DNA from: CAVPDE01 sp963707125
GTDB lineage: Bacteria; Desulfobacterota; DSM-4660; Desulfatiglandales; HGW-15
NCBI GenBank assembly: GCA_963707125.1
Contig: CAVPOU010000018.1
Coordinates: 1-64,000, forward strand
Direction of reading: 5' to 3'
DNA length: 64,000 nucleotides
Shown here: positions 45,377 through 53,816 of the stretch, piece after piece
How the letters are laid out: every line of letters begins with the position of its first letter
Numbering within the stretch: position 1 is the first letter of the stretch
Notes under the pieces: model-generated
The model's input: the letters and a program-made list of their open reading frames with translations, nothing else
The model's database searches: none
Told to the model about the DNA's origin: nothing
Position numbers and translations under genes: made by a program

Positions 45377-46144
45377 ATGAGAGGAGAGCTTTTCAAGGGC
45401 ATCAAGCAGTGGGAATTCGAGCAGGCTGGCAGTAAATTCAAGCTGCCGGTCTTTTACTATGACAACACTTCCATAACGGCGATCTACACGGCTTCAACGA
45501 ACAAAGCCAAGAAGCTCCTTCCCCACCCGGCGATGAATCCCATAGAGATGTTCCCGGGAAGGTGCATGGTCGCGTTCACAGCCTTTGAGTACCGCAAGAC
45601 AGACATAGACCCCTACAACGAGTTCAGCATTGCTTTCCTGATCACCTTTGGAAAGCGTCAGGTCCCGGGGCTCACGGCTCTCTGGCAGCTGGCACAGCGC
45701 TGTTTCACCGCCTATGTCTGGAAATTGCCGGTCACCACGGAAATCGCGAGATTCGGCGGAGTCGAACTCTACGGCTATCCTAAATTCCTCGCGGACATCA
45801 CTTTTGAAAAGGGGAATGAATGGATCGAGTGCCTCCTGTCTGAAAAGGGAGAACGCATTCTCTCCCTCAAGGGAAAGATTTTGACCACAACAAGAGGAAA
45901 AATCACAAGGTTCGTCACCTACTCCATCGTCGACGAAGTCCCTGTAACAGCCAACGTGGTCGTGGACCCTCTTGAATTTGCGCAGAGCAGGGAGAGGAAA
46001 GCAGCAACCCTGCAGCTCGGAGCGAAGCACCCGGTTGCTGAAGCATTGCAGGAGATCGAGTTGAGCTCAAACCCGGTGGTCTATCAGTTCAGCCCCCTCA
46101 CTGAGGCGATTCTCTTCGGCGGGAAGAATTTGATGGATCGATAG
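45377..46144 (+). CDS. Acetoacetate decarboxylase-family protein
   Basis: This 255-residue protein belongs to the acetoacetate decarboxylase superfamily. Blocks are FPGRCMVAFTAFEYRKTDID, YNEFSIAFLITFGKRQVPGL and FGGVELYGYPKFLADITFEK; the Lys in YGYPKF aligns with the Schiff-base Lys of the enzyme, but the neighbouring Lys that lowers its pKa in acetoacetate decarboxylase is Phe here. Activity may therefore be aldolase- or dehydratase-like rather than decarboxylation. ATG 45377 is chosen because AGGAGGAGAGAG precedes it. It follows the acyl-CoA dehydrogenase genes after a repeat-bearing gap. Confidence 0.82.
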   Translation: MRGELFKGIKQWEFEQAGSKFKLPVFYYDNTSITAIYTASTNKAKKLLPHPAMNPIEMFPGRCMVAFTAFEYRKTDIDPYNEFSIAFLITFGKRQVPGLTALWQLAQRCFTAYVWKLPVTTEIARFGGVELYGYPKFLADITFEKGNEWIECLLSEKGERILSLKGKILTTTRGKITRFVTYSIVDEVPVTANVVVDPLEFAQSRERKAATLQLGAKHPVAEALQEIELSSNPVVYQFSPLTEAILFGGKNLMDR

Positions 46145-46367
46145 GGGCAAGGTTCACGGTACACGGTGCAAGGCACACGGCTGAGCAGAGGGATAGCCAG
46201 TGGCAGTGCAGAGGATCTGAGGTTACGAGCAGAATTCATGCTTGACTTCTCTTGATGCGACTCCTATGTTTTTCTCACATCACGCGATATCATCAGGCTG
46301 ATGAAAACAAGCCGCACATTGAACTAATGACAAAGACCGGCTGAACTGGGTTGCTGGGAGGTAAAGT

Positions 46368-46586
46368 ATGCGTTGGGAGAGCGGCCGCAGAAGCGAAAAC
46401 GTCGAGGAAGCTCTCAATGCGGCAAGCGCTATCGGCGATGACCGGCTCCAGCGACAGTCCAGAGGATACGTGACGCCGGACTCCTTCACCCACGGCAGCT
46501 CAGCCCAGCGCATGCGCTGGTTCAATCTGGGGCTGAAAACCGGCAGCATAGGCCAGTGCAACACGTTCCAGACGGCCCGCCAGTAG
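46368..46586 (+). CDS. 72-residue internal-deletion remnant of a YpfJ-type zinc metallopeptidase
   Basis: The first 13 residues (MRWESGRRSENVE) match the start of the YpfJ/KPN_02809 family of neutral zinc metallopeptidases, and the remainder (EALNAASAIGDDRLQRQSRG, PDSFTHGSSAQRMRWF, IGQCNTF) matches their last 60 residues. About 200 residues between, including the membrane helix and the HExxH zinc site, are gone, yet the frame is kept. In the E. coli protein the two join sites read NVED and LEEAL, so the deletion probably used that short similarity. GGGAGGT precedes the ATG, so a mini-protein could still be made. Confidence 0.8.
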   Translation: MRWESGRRSENVEEALNAASAIGDDRLQRQSRGYVTPDSFTHGSSAQRMRWFNLGLKTGSIGQCNTFQTARQ

Positions 46587-46691
46587 CGCCTTGATTCGTT
46601 CGCTCACCTCTCCCAAAGGCCAGGGCAGGCCTCTCCCTCGGTGGAGAGTCCAGGAAATGAGCAGTGCATCTGCGGAGCTGTGGAGCCTGGA

Positions 46692-47105
46692 TCAGACCGC
46701 CTGCAACACTTTGGCAGCTTTGTTCACGCTCTGCGGCTTTACCCAGAGGATTGCGCCCCAGCGCCCTCCCCCGGCGCTCACTCCGTCCACAGCGGTCACG
46801 TTGATGCTCGCGTCCGCCAGCTTCTGGAGCAGCCCTGCCACCGCACCCTGCCGGTCATCTCCCTGAACCAGGAACCCTGTTTTCTTGGCCTGCACCTTCA
46901 GCTTGGCCAGGCTCAGGGCTTTCCGGAAAAGCTCGACGTCCTCAGGGATGAAATCCAGTTGGGAACGCCGGCCGCGGGGAAACCCGCTGAAGGCAAGAAG
47001 ATTCACACCGGCCTGGCTGAGCGCCGTGAGAACCCTTGCGGCCTCTCCCGGCTTGTCAGCCACATCCATCGCAAAGTATGAAACCTTTCTGATCACGTCC
47101 GTCAT
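46692..47105 (-). CDS. ACT-domain protein
   Basis: This 137-residue protein contains tandem ACT-like folds. The first (FAMDVADKPGEAARVLTALS, QAGVNLLAFSGFP) has the D-x-P-G ligand loop typical of ACT domains; the second (TGFLVQGDDRQGAVAGLLQK, LADASINVTAVDGVSAGGGR) follows directly. Stand-alone ACT proteins bind amino acids and act as regulators or subunits of amino-acid enzymes. No partner enzyme is adjacent. GGAGAGA precedes the ATG. The gene is monocistronic and converges on the YpfJ remnant. Confidence 0.85.
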   Translation of the reverse strand: MTDVIRKVSYFAMDVADKPGEAARVLTALSQAGVNLLAFSGFPRGRRSQLDFIPEDVELFRKALSLAKLKVQAKKTGFLVQGDDRQGAVAGLLQKLADASINVTAVDGVSAGGGRWGAILWVKPQSVNKAAKVLQAV

Positions 47106-48354
47106 GGTGTCTCTCCTTTTGTCTTGGATTTGTCCTTCGAGGACGGCCTCCCGCGAATGCGGGAAGTCCCCTGTTGATGGTGATTGGGTGTTTTAAAACC
47201 ACGAACGCTTAGGCAAGCTCCGGTCTGCGCCACGGTCTTCGCAGGATCCATAACAGGACGGATGACGTAGCGCACGACAAAAGCGGGATTTCAGTTGAGA
47301 AGAGGTTAGAGATCGAGGAGAGAATACTTCAGGAAAACAGATAGAGCAACAAGATTTGCGCTGGGAAGGACCTCGGTCCTTTGTTATATTCTGGAGGGGA
47401 CGATCCCCTTCCTGGAACGGGGCGACCTCCCTGACCTGGCCGAAACCTTATCAAACGCCGAAGACAATGGGTTCGATTACCCAGATCTCCTGGGGTATTT
47501 CTCAGACCTAATCTACTGAATTGAAAGAATCCTACGGAAAGGGATGGCGCAATGGATTGGAAACTGGGCGGCGGAATCAATCGGATTGGCATGGCGAAGT
47601 CACCCGGATTACTCAGGAGTTCGACACGACTCACTTGAGCCCCAGTTGGCTGGGATTTTGACTTCATTACTATGGGAGCCTCAGCGCTTGTTGACTCACC
47701 TTAACCGATCCTCAGAAAACTCGGACGAAAGAATCAATTGGGCTAGTCATAACCGGCCCTTCAGGTGACGAGGCGAAGGGTCTCATTTGGTAAGCGTTGA
47801 TGGATGATCGCTCGGATTCGCGACGGACTTGGATCAGTAATCGCTCGTTCTTGAGCGACCCCATATCCCCGGCGGACCTCCTGCCATGAGCCAAGAAATC
47901 GAGATGCGGCCTGGAGGGTTATCTCCGCCCTTTTTCGCTCAAAACGCCGTCTCTCAGTAAATCTCGGGCTTGCTCCCAGTTGCGTTCACAGCGGACCGTA
48001 CCAGCCCGGAACGCCCTCGCCCACGGGAATCCTCCGGCCCCCAACATGATGTGCCCTTGAGATGAGGTGGTATATCGCCACGAGTTTTCCTTTCAGCCGA
48101 CATTATGACTTGTGTTGGTAATCACGCGCCTCTGACCCCAATTCAAAAGTCAACCATAACGATACGTATTGCTCACGTATCCCAAATCGAATGACCGGCT
48201 TTACAACGACCGGCTTTACCCTTGACGCTCAAGGAAGGATGTCCTACACTCCAGAACTCCGAAAGAATTATCCCACTACGGATCGGTTTCGCGGGATGCC
48301 GCGTTTCCTGCTTTGCATCTATCTTACAGGAGATCAGGAAAGGAGACAAAAACC
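47106..48354. other. Long spacer, mostly non-coding
   Basis: This 1.25-kb stretch has no recognised gene. An open frame 47310-47519 on the plus strand (separate entry) looks protein-like. An 74-residue frame at 47544-47768 (MAQWIGNWAAESIGLAWRSH) has a possible AAGGGATGG site but no similarity known to me. The rest is of mixed composition with frequent stops in all frames, as in old decayed sequence. Confidence 0.5.
47310..47519 (+). pseudogene. Possible C-terminal fragment of an unknown protein
   Basis: After a TAG at 47307-47309 this frame stays open for 69 codons without an ATG and ends at TGA. It reads REYFRKTDRATRFALGRTSV and then LEGTIPFLERGDLPDLAETL with SNAEDNGFDYPDLLGYFSDL. The second half is acidic, regular and protein-like. 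It may be the tail of a gene whose start was lost. I recognise no family. Confidence 0.3.
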
Positions 48355-48933
48355 ATGGAGTTCAAGGATCTCGTCAAGGCCAGGCGGAGCTGCCGTTCTT
48401 TTGAAACTGAGATGGTCCCAGCGGAGACCATTGCAGCGATCCTCGATGCGGGCACGTGGGCACCGAGTCCTCTCAATCTTCAACCGTGGGAGTTTCTCGT
48501 GGTCACAGATTCCGGGACAAAGGCGGAGGTGAGAAAGGTGGCCGAGGCCGCCAGGCAGAAGGTCACCGCGTCCGGAGGGCCGGGTTGGGTTGCCAAGTAC
48601 GGACTAGATTTCATTGAGGAGGCACCGGTCCTCATCGCGGTCCTCTTTGACCCTTCTCAGAGCGGTCTCGGCAGATTTTTCGGTCAGCAGCAAGGGGCGA
48701 TTGCAGCCGCATCCGCATGCGTCCAGAATATCTTGCTTGCCGCAGCCGACATGGGCCTGGGGACGCTGTGGTTCACCTTCTTCAATCCAGAGGAGATGAG
48801 GGCCTGCCTCGGGGTCCCAGAAAACCTTGAAGTCGCAGGGGTCATTCCCATGGGCAGGGTCAAAGGCACGATAAAGGCGCCTGCTCGCAAAGAAGCGAGG
48901 GTACATCGGGAAGCCTACGGCCGGATCCAGTGA
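48355..48933 (+). CDS. Nitroreductase family protein
   Basis: This 192-residue flavoprotein is of the nitroreductase fold (FMN-dependent NAD(P)H oxidoreductase). It has the N-terminal FMN-phosphate motif RRSCRSFE, the dimer/FMN block WAPSPLNLQPWEFLVV, QNILLAAADMGLGTLWFTFF and the C-terminal VAGVIPMGRVKG. Substrates of the family include quinones, nitroaromatics and some halogenated or flavin compounds, and none can be chosen here. ATG 48355 (MEFKDLVKARRSC) is selected because GGAAAGGAG lies ten bases before it; the upstream extension is not conserved. It is probably monocistronic. Confidence 0.88.
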   Translation: MEFKDLVKARRSCRSFETEMVPAETIAAILDAGTWAPSPLNLQPWEFLVVTDSGTKAEVRKVAEAARQKVTASGGPGWVAKYGLDFIEEAPVLIAVLFDPSQSGLGRFFGQQQGAIAAASACVQNILLAAADMGLGTLWFTFFNPEEMRACLGVPENLEVAGVIPMGRVKGTIKAPARKEARVHREAYGRIQ

Positions 48934-49307
48934 GTGTCCATTGAACAGTCACGCCTCCGCTAATTGCAGTTTGAACAGTAAACTTTAGTGCCTAACCAGA
49001 ACGTGGAGCGGATTTGCTATCTGCGCGCCGCTCAGTCCCCCCGATTCAAATATTTCCAACATATCTGCGAGACCTGGGGAGCATCGGATCCTGTGAAAGG
49101 AACTCCTTTATGGTGCGCTCGGTCGCTGTTATGATTTTCAAGTCCTCCCTATTATCAAGCTTACGTTTGCCAATCGCTCGCTTGCAGGACTGGTTCGAAT
49201 TTTAAGTATTCGAAGCTCATCGCCTCACGGGTTGAGGAGGCGTTCACGATTAGCAAAAGAATGGATGGCCTTAACCATCTAGCCCCTCCACGGACTATGT
49301 TTTCATT
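48934..49307. other. Spacer without a supported gene
   Basis: No frame in this 374-base stretch has coding character I can support. It separates convergent nitroreductase and lipoprotein genes. Confidence 0.4.
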
Positions 49308-49757
49308 TCAGAACTGAACATCAATCACACGGCCATCGGATATTTGGCACCTCCCTTCTCCTCCACTAGGAAGGCCCATCAAAGAATTAGCCGCTTGGAA
49401 CTTACATCTCATTGTATGGCCTTTGTTCCCGAAAAGAATGGCGTCGATATTTCCGGAGTACGATTCTATTGTTTCAAATGTTTCCCGGCGCACAATGGTC
49501 GCTCCTGTTCCCTCCGTATCGAACCCTGTTACAAATCCGCTGCTAGATTCGTCTGCATACTTGCCCTTAAATGTTTCTCCGTCTGAAAGTGTTGTTCTCA
49601 GCGTTCCAGTCCCAATTCCGCTATCTTCAAATTGAAAATTTACTGATTCACCCCCTTGCTGGACCCTACCCTTCATTGTTCCTGAACAAGCCGCAAGCAG
49701 GACGATGATGAGCAAAAGAATGAATGCAACTCCTAAAGGGTTTTCCTTTTCCTTCAT
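49308..49757 (-). CDS. Putative lipoprotein of unknown function
   Basis: This 149-residue protein has a signal core GVAFILLLIIVLLAAC that ends in a good lipobox (LAAC) followed by Ser-Gly. The mature part is beta-rich with short glycine turns (GESVNFQFEDSGIGTGTLRT, SDGETFKGKYADESSSG) and ends GRVIDVQF; two Cys (in MRCKF and GRCQI) may form a disulfide. No domain is recognised. A GGAGGGAGCC site precedes the ATG. It is transcribed away from the exported-protein trio that begins at 50365. Confidence 0.75.
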   Translation of the reverse strand: MKEKENPLGVAFILLLIIVLLAACSGTMKGRVQQGGESVNFQFEDSGIGTGTLRTTLSDGETFKGKYADESSSGFVTGFDTEGTGATIVRRETFETIESYSGNIDAILFGNKGHTMRCKFQAANSLMGLPSGGEGRCQISDGRVIDVQF

Positions 49758-50364
49758 GGCTCCCTCCTCATGGGTACAAGTTAACTCCCTACGGTGTTAA
49801 CCAAGTTAACCTGGATTAACAACTCCGGTTTCAAAAGGGAGTATTTTGACCTGCCCCGGCTTTTGTACCAGTTTTCTGGTTAGAGTTGAATCCAATTCGG
49901 AAGGTGGAACTGCCGTCTTTCGGTTTGTCGGCAGCCCTACCTGGGTTCTTCCAGGATGTCTCGGCCCCTTCTGCTACGCAAGGGCTCGCCCACACTTACA
50001 GCCTGTTTCTGGCTGGCCGTCAGCTCACCTTAGTTTTCAAAGAACCATGCTCATAACCCCAGGTATCAACCCGCTGAGAAATGCGATCCTGGGCCTCCTG
50101 GGGCGCTCTCTCCGCGTGAATAGAAGGAGAATTTAGCGCACTTTCAAACGGGCTTCCCTACCTGCCTTGACAGGACACGGTGTTTCATCTCAGTTTTCTT
50201 CCGTGACTTACAACCGACTTCAGGCTGGTTGTTATCTCACCATTGATTGAATTGCCAAAGATCGTGAGCGGGGCTTCGGCTCCGCTTTTGGTTTGACAAG
50301 ATCCTACCATTTTGAGATTATTCACCAGTCAGCAGGTATCCGCAAACACTTAACCGAGGGTGCC
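49758..50364. other. Spacer with a diverged 35-base duplicated element
   Basis: No gene is supported. Two related 35-base segments, 49995-50029 (CTTACAGCCTG...CAGCTCACC) and 50207-50241 (CTTACAACCGA...TATCTCACC), agree at about two thirds of positions. The second contains an ACAACC...GGTTGT inverted pair. The spacer also has an AT-rich AAGTTAACnnnGTTAAC region near 49778-49820 that may hold a promoter or operator (repeated GTTAAC). Confidence 0.4.
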
Positions 50365-51048
50365 ATGGGCCGAATCAACTTGGCGAACCCTGCCAGAGCT
50401 TCTTCAGTCATCATATGGCCATTCATTTCCGTCCTAGTCATTGGATTTACATTGCTGTCTACCGCCAATTTTGTTCATGCAGTCACGATTACCATTTATC
50501 CAACAGAAGATACATACATAGATTCAGACAATCCGAATGATAATTACGTTGGGAGCTCTTTTTTCAACACGGATAAAGCGATATTCAATTCGGATTTATT
50601 TCCAGATGAAGAAAGGATTGGATTACTCAAGTTTGACTTGTCAAATAAAATCCCGACGGGATCTGCAATAAATAGTGCAACATTACGGCTTATGTCGTTT
50701 TACGTTTCTTCGCCGACCCCACATATCGGTGTTTACAAGTATTCAAATATTGACTGGAATCCGGTCACTGTCACCTGGAACAATTTTCCCGGTGGCACTT
50801 ATCAATACCTGTCAGACGTAGCAATCCCGTATGAAGACCAATATTACTTCTGGAACGTTTTATTAGCTCTGAATGGAGAAATATTATCATTAGCAGTGAA
50901 ATCAACCAGAACAGAAAGAGGATATGAAATAGTAGATTTTCGATCCTTCAATTCTGTCTATGAATCAGATCGCCCAGTCCTCATTATAGATTATACGCGT
51001 CCCCCCAGCAAAGGCTTGCCCTGGATGCCCTTGCTCCTCGATGACTGA
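50365..51048 (+). CDS. DNRLRE-domain exported protein with LLLDD tail
   Basis: This protein of about 227 residues starts MGRINLANPARASSVIIWPF, a signal peptide ending near VHAVT. The body is a beta-sandwich of the DNRLRE/CBM96-like type: TITIYPTEDTYIDSDNPNDN, RIGLLKFDLSNKIPTGSAIN, SATLRLMSFYV and VTVTWNNFPGG. Such domains occur in secreted surface proteins and may bind polysaccharides. The C-terminus is SKGLPWMPLLLDD, a short hydrophobic stretch with two acidic last residues, shared in form with the next two genes. The upstream part of the frame from 50293 is probably not translated. Confidence 0.8.
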   Translation: MGRINLANPARASSVIIWPFISVLVIGFTLLSTANFVHAVTITIYPTEDTYIDSDNPNDNYVGSSFFNTDKAIFNSDLFPDEERIGLLKFDLSNKIPTGSAINSATLRLMSFYVSSPTPHIGVYKYSNIDWNPVTVTWNNFPGGTYQYLSDVAIPYEDQYYFWNVLLALNGEILSLAVKSTRTERGYEIVDFRSFNSVYESDRPVLIIDYTRPPSKGLPWMPLLLDD

Positions 51049-51088
51049 AACACTAAAAAGGGTCCAAGCTAGGAAGGTTAAGGGCAAA

Positions 51089-51814
51089 ATGAAGCATCAA
51101 AGTATAGTTGCAGCAGTTTCAGCGGTTTTATGCCTATGGGTAGCATGCAGCCATGCATTTGCTGATAATTTGGTATGGCAAACCTCAAGAGCCACGGCGG
51201 TCTCTATGGCAACGACTCAGGGGAAACACATATTGCTTTTTGCCGGGCGGGAAAGCTGCTCGAATTGCCAATACATGAAATACACCGCGTGCGAATCTAC
51301 CTCCCCTGCGATTAAGGACTTGATCGAAAAATTTTTCATCCCATGGTTTAGTGATGTGGACAATAGTACGGAATGGGGTGTCTATGCAGACGGATTGGGG
51401 GGGTTCGCTTTGCCTTTGATTTGTGTTATCGATTTGCAGGACAGCGATAGTTATCTGGATAGGACCACCGGAGTTCAAGACCGGCAGGTATTTTATTCCA
51501 GGCTGTTGCAGTATACCACATGTACCCTCAGCATCTCGCCTTCCTTTCATGTGTGCAATGATTCGAGTCACACTGGCACGATAAACGTGACCGCTTCTTC
51601 AAGTAACTGTTCTTGGACAGCCTTGAGCAACGCTTCGTGGATAACGATTACAGCGGGAGACGCAGGCACCGGGAATGGAACGGTGTCTTATTCCGTATCC
51701 GAAAATACAACAGGAAGCACCAGGATCGGAACTATGACTATTGCGGGTAGCACATTCACCGTAATGCAGAGAAAATTACTGAGCCTCCCGGCCTTGCAGT
51801 TGCTTCTGGAATAA
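51089..51814 (+). CDS. Exported thioredoxin-like and BACON-domain protein with LLLE tail
   Basis: This protein of about 241 residues starts MKHQSIVAAVSAVLCLWVAC, a signal peptide ending at AFADN. Residues 25-130 are thioredoxin-like (GKHILLFAGRESCSNCQYMK, with a CSNC redox pair) and resemble DUF255/thioredoxin-7-type proteins. Residues 160-225 are a BACON-like beta domain (CSWTALSNASWITITAGDAG, GTVSYSVSENTTGSTRIGTM). The end LLSLPALQLLLE repeats the tail form of its neighbours. Joining a redox domain to BACON is unusual. The start is uncertain; earlier codons from 51041 overlap the previous gene. Confidence 0.78.
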   Translation: MKHQSIVAAVSAVLCLWVACSHAFADNLVWQTSRATAVSMATTQGKHILLFAGRESCSNCQYMKYTACESTSPAIKDLIEKFFIPWFSDVDNSTEWGVYADGLGGFALPLICVIDLQDSDSYLDRTTGVQDRQVFYSRLLQYTTCTLSISPSFHVCNDSSHTGTINVTASSSNCSWTALSNASWITITAGDAGTGNGTVSYSVSENTTGSTRIGTMTIAGSTFTVMQRKLLSLPALQLLLE

Positions 51815-51949
51815 GTGATCGATGAGGTTAATCAAGCATTGCAACCGGAGAATCTCGAACATGTCGGCCTGCCGCTCAACTATTAGGAGCAACCACATCT
51901 TGTCGTTATTCTGCTGGGCTCCATTGCCGCTCACGTCTGGGGGAAATCG

Positions 51950-53383
51950 TTAATCGCCGAGGAGCAGCCATACGGGGGCAAGCACGGCTCCCGGGCGCTG
52001 CGTGCCCGTCTTCATCTCAAAGGCGCCAATGTCCAGGGCGCTGTCTGAAGGGCGCGCCTCCGAGCTTCGATGTTTGACGTACTGATAGAGTACGGGATAG
52101 GCATCTCCATGAAGAGACGTGCCCCCGTTCACACATGGCGACCCGCTCGATAGGTGGTAGTCCTGGAGAGCACCGTCCATGAATCCCGGGCTGTCGCCGG
52201 TAATATTCCCACCATCGTCGTAGATCGTTCCGGTGAGGCCGCTATGGCTGTGCACCCAGCCCGACTTCAGCCAGTTGTTTTTCAGGTGGAGGATTCCCGC
52301 CTCATTTAGTAGAGCAAGATGGCTCCCCGGCGCGGTCGCATAGATGATGTTGTTCCGGCAGTCGCAGGTCTCGTCGTTGGTCGAAAGGCGAAGCAGGGTC
52401 GTGTTGCCGGTGCGGGAGGAGACCATGGTATTGTTGTAGAAGTAAAGGGTCCCCTTGCGATAGATGCTCTCGGCGCCACTGTCTCCCCCGTAGTGCACGA
52501 TCTGGCTGTTCCCGGCCCCATCTGGCTCAATGAGAATGTTGCCGTAGACAAAGGTCTTCCTGTAGCTCGGGTGGTTGACCAGCTCTGTGCTGTCCTCGGC
52601 ATCGACTAGGTCGAGTTGCCGGTTGCCGCTTTCGATCCAGTTATAGCGGACCACCAGTCCGGCGGACCGATCCTTCAGGTTGTTGCCAAGACAGTTCGCC
52701 CGAAGGGGACCGAGATAGTTGAACTGATAGATGATCCCGATGGCAGCGGTGTAGGTATTGTGCTCATAGATGCTGCTCTCGATCCCGTTGTCGTAGATCC
52801 AGCAACCATCTATAAGGACATTCCGCGCTGCGTGGGAGATGAACAGACCGTTCCCCGAATCATGGAGAATACAGTTTCTGATGGTGACATTCTGACCGGT
52901 CTCCATGTACACCGACGCCGCATTGTTGGTGTAATTCGTCAGCCCGTTTCGCCCGGTAAACTGGAAAGGCGTCCTCCCGCTCCGGATGTCGAGGTTTTCT
53001 AGGACAATCCAGGTCGGCTCAGCCACGTCGGGGATGTTGGCACCGCCGATCTTGATTACCCCACGTTCCTCGCCCCAGTAGTTGATCTGGCTTCGGGTCG
53101 TTGCATCCCGGCCGTCGATGACAGGGAGTTGCCCGCTCTCGCTTGCCACCCCTCGCACCGTAAAGGGCTGCTGCTCCGTCCCCTGAACGGCGATCACCCA
53201 TTTCTCTCTGTAGGGCTCCTGCCGCCAGTGGATCAGCACCTGATCCCCCGCCTTTATGCTCTCCCATGGGACATCACCGATGTTGCCATAATCCTTCCCA
53301 GGCCCCACTTCGTAGGTCGCCGAAAACGCAGGGAGAGGAAAGCAAAGAAGCAAGAAAGACAGGGTCAGCACGTTCCGGATCAT
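51950..53383 (-). CDS. Exported right-handed beta-helix protein with LLLGD tail
   Basis: This 477-residue protein has a signal peptide (NVLTLSFLLLCFPLPAFSAT) followed by a parallel beta-helix, the fold of pectate lyases, polysaccharide lyases and phage-like surface proteins. Repeating turns include VTIRNCILHDSGNGLFISHA, NVLIDGCWIYDNGIESSIYE and TLYFYNNTMVSSRTGNTTLL; the segment near the end (DYHLSSGSPCVNGGT, LDIGAFE) is the usual choice-of-anchor type finish. The final GAVLAPVWLLLGD again ends in a hydrophobic stretch and an acidic residue. Active-site residues cannot be assigned. It faces the two previous genes (convergent). Confidence 0.82.
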   Translation of the reverse strand: MIRNVLTLSFLLLCFPLPAFSATYEVGPGKDYGNIGDVPWESIKAGDQVLIHWRQEPYREKWVIAVQGTEQQPFTVRGVASESGQLPVIDGRDATTRSQINYWGEERGVIKIGGANIPDVAEPTWIVLENLDIRSGRTPFQFTGRNGLTNYTNNAASVYMETGQNVTIRNCILHDSGNGLFISHAARNVLIDGCWIYDNGIESSIYEHNTYTAAIGIIYQFNYLGPLRANCLGNNLKDRSAGLVVRYNWIESGNRQLDLVDAEDSTELVNHPSYRKTFVYGNILIEPDGAGNSQIVHYGGDSGAESIYRKGTLYFYNNTMVSSRTGNTTLLRLSTNDETCDCRNNIIYATAPGSHLALLNEAGILHLKNNWLKSGWVHSHSGLTGTIYDDGGNITGDSPGFMDGALQDYHLSSGSPCVNGGTSLHGDAYPVLYQYVKHRSSEARPSDSALDIGAFEMKTGTQRPGAVLAPVWLLLGD

Positions 53384-53816
53384 ATACTTCTACCCCTTTA
53401 CTCTCAGGCATCAATCTTCATCAACCGGTGTCGCCTTATGGGTGATGAGAAGTCGCTGTTTTTTTTGGGTGAGCATAGATAAATTAGCCATTCGGGTCAA
53501 CCAAATCCGATCGCAGGATATTATGACTCGCAGTCTTTAATCGAAGGACCCTCCTTCGGGTCCTCTGTCAGGCCGCTTTCCCGATTAGACCTCAATGTAC
53601 CCTGATATCTCTCCGATCAATTGCCAGAGATTAGAACTGATTCGACTGCTGGTAAGATTTATTGGTGCCCTATCTAAACAGACTGAACCAACTTGTCCCT
53701 CGCTCCATTTTCAGGGGTAGACATGCTGGTTCAGCTCTGGCAAGATGCGAGATCAGATTCAATTTTTCGCAGGCCACTGTCCATAATCTTGTCTTGCTTT
53801 TTTCTGGAGGTGCGTG
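53384..53816. other. Spacer with a hairpin
   Basis: No gene is supported. AGGACCC (53545-53551) and GGGTCCT (53558-53564) form a seven-pair hairpin around TCCTTC. It separates divergent genes and so should contain the promoters of the beta-helix and flavodoxin-family genes. Confidence 0.4.
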
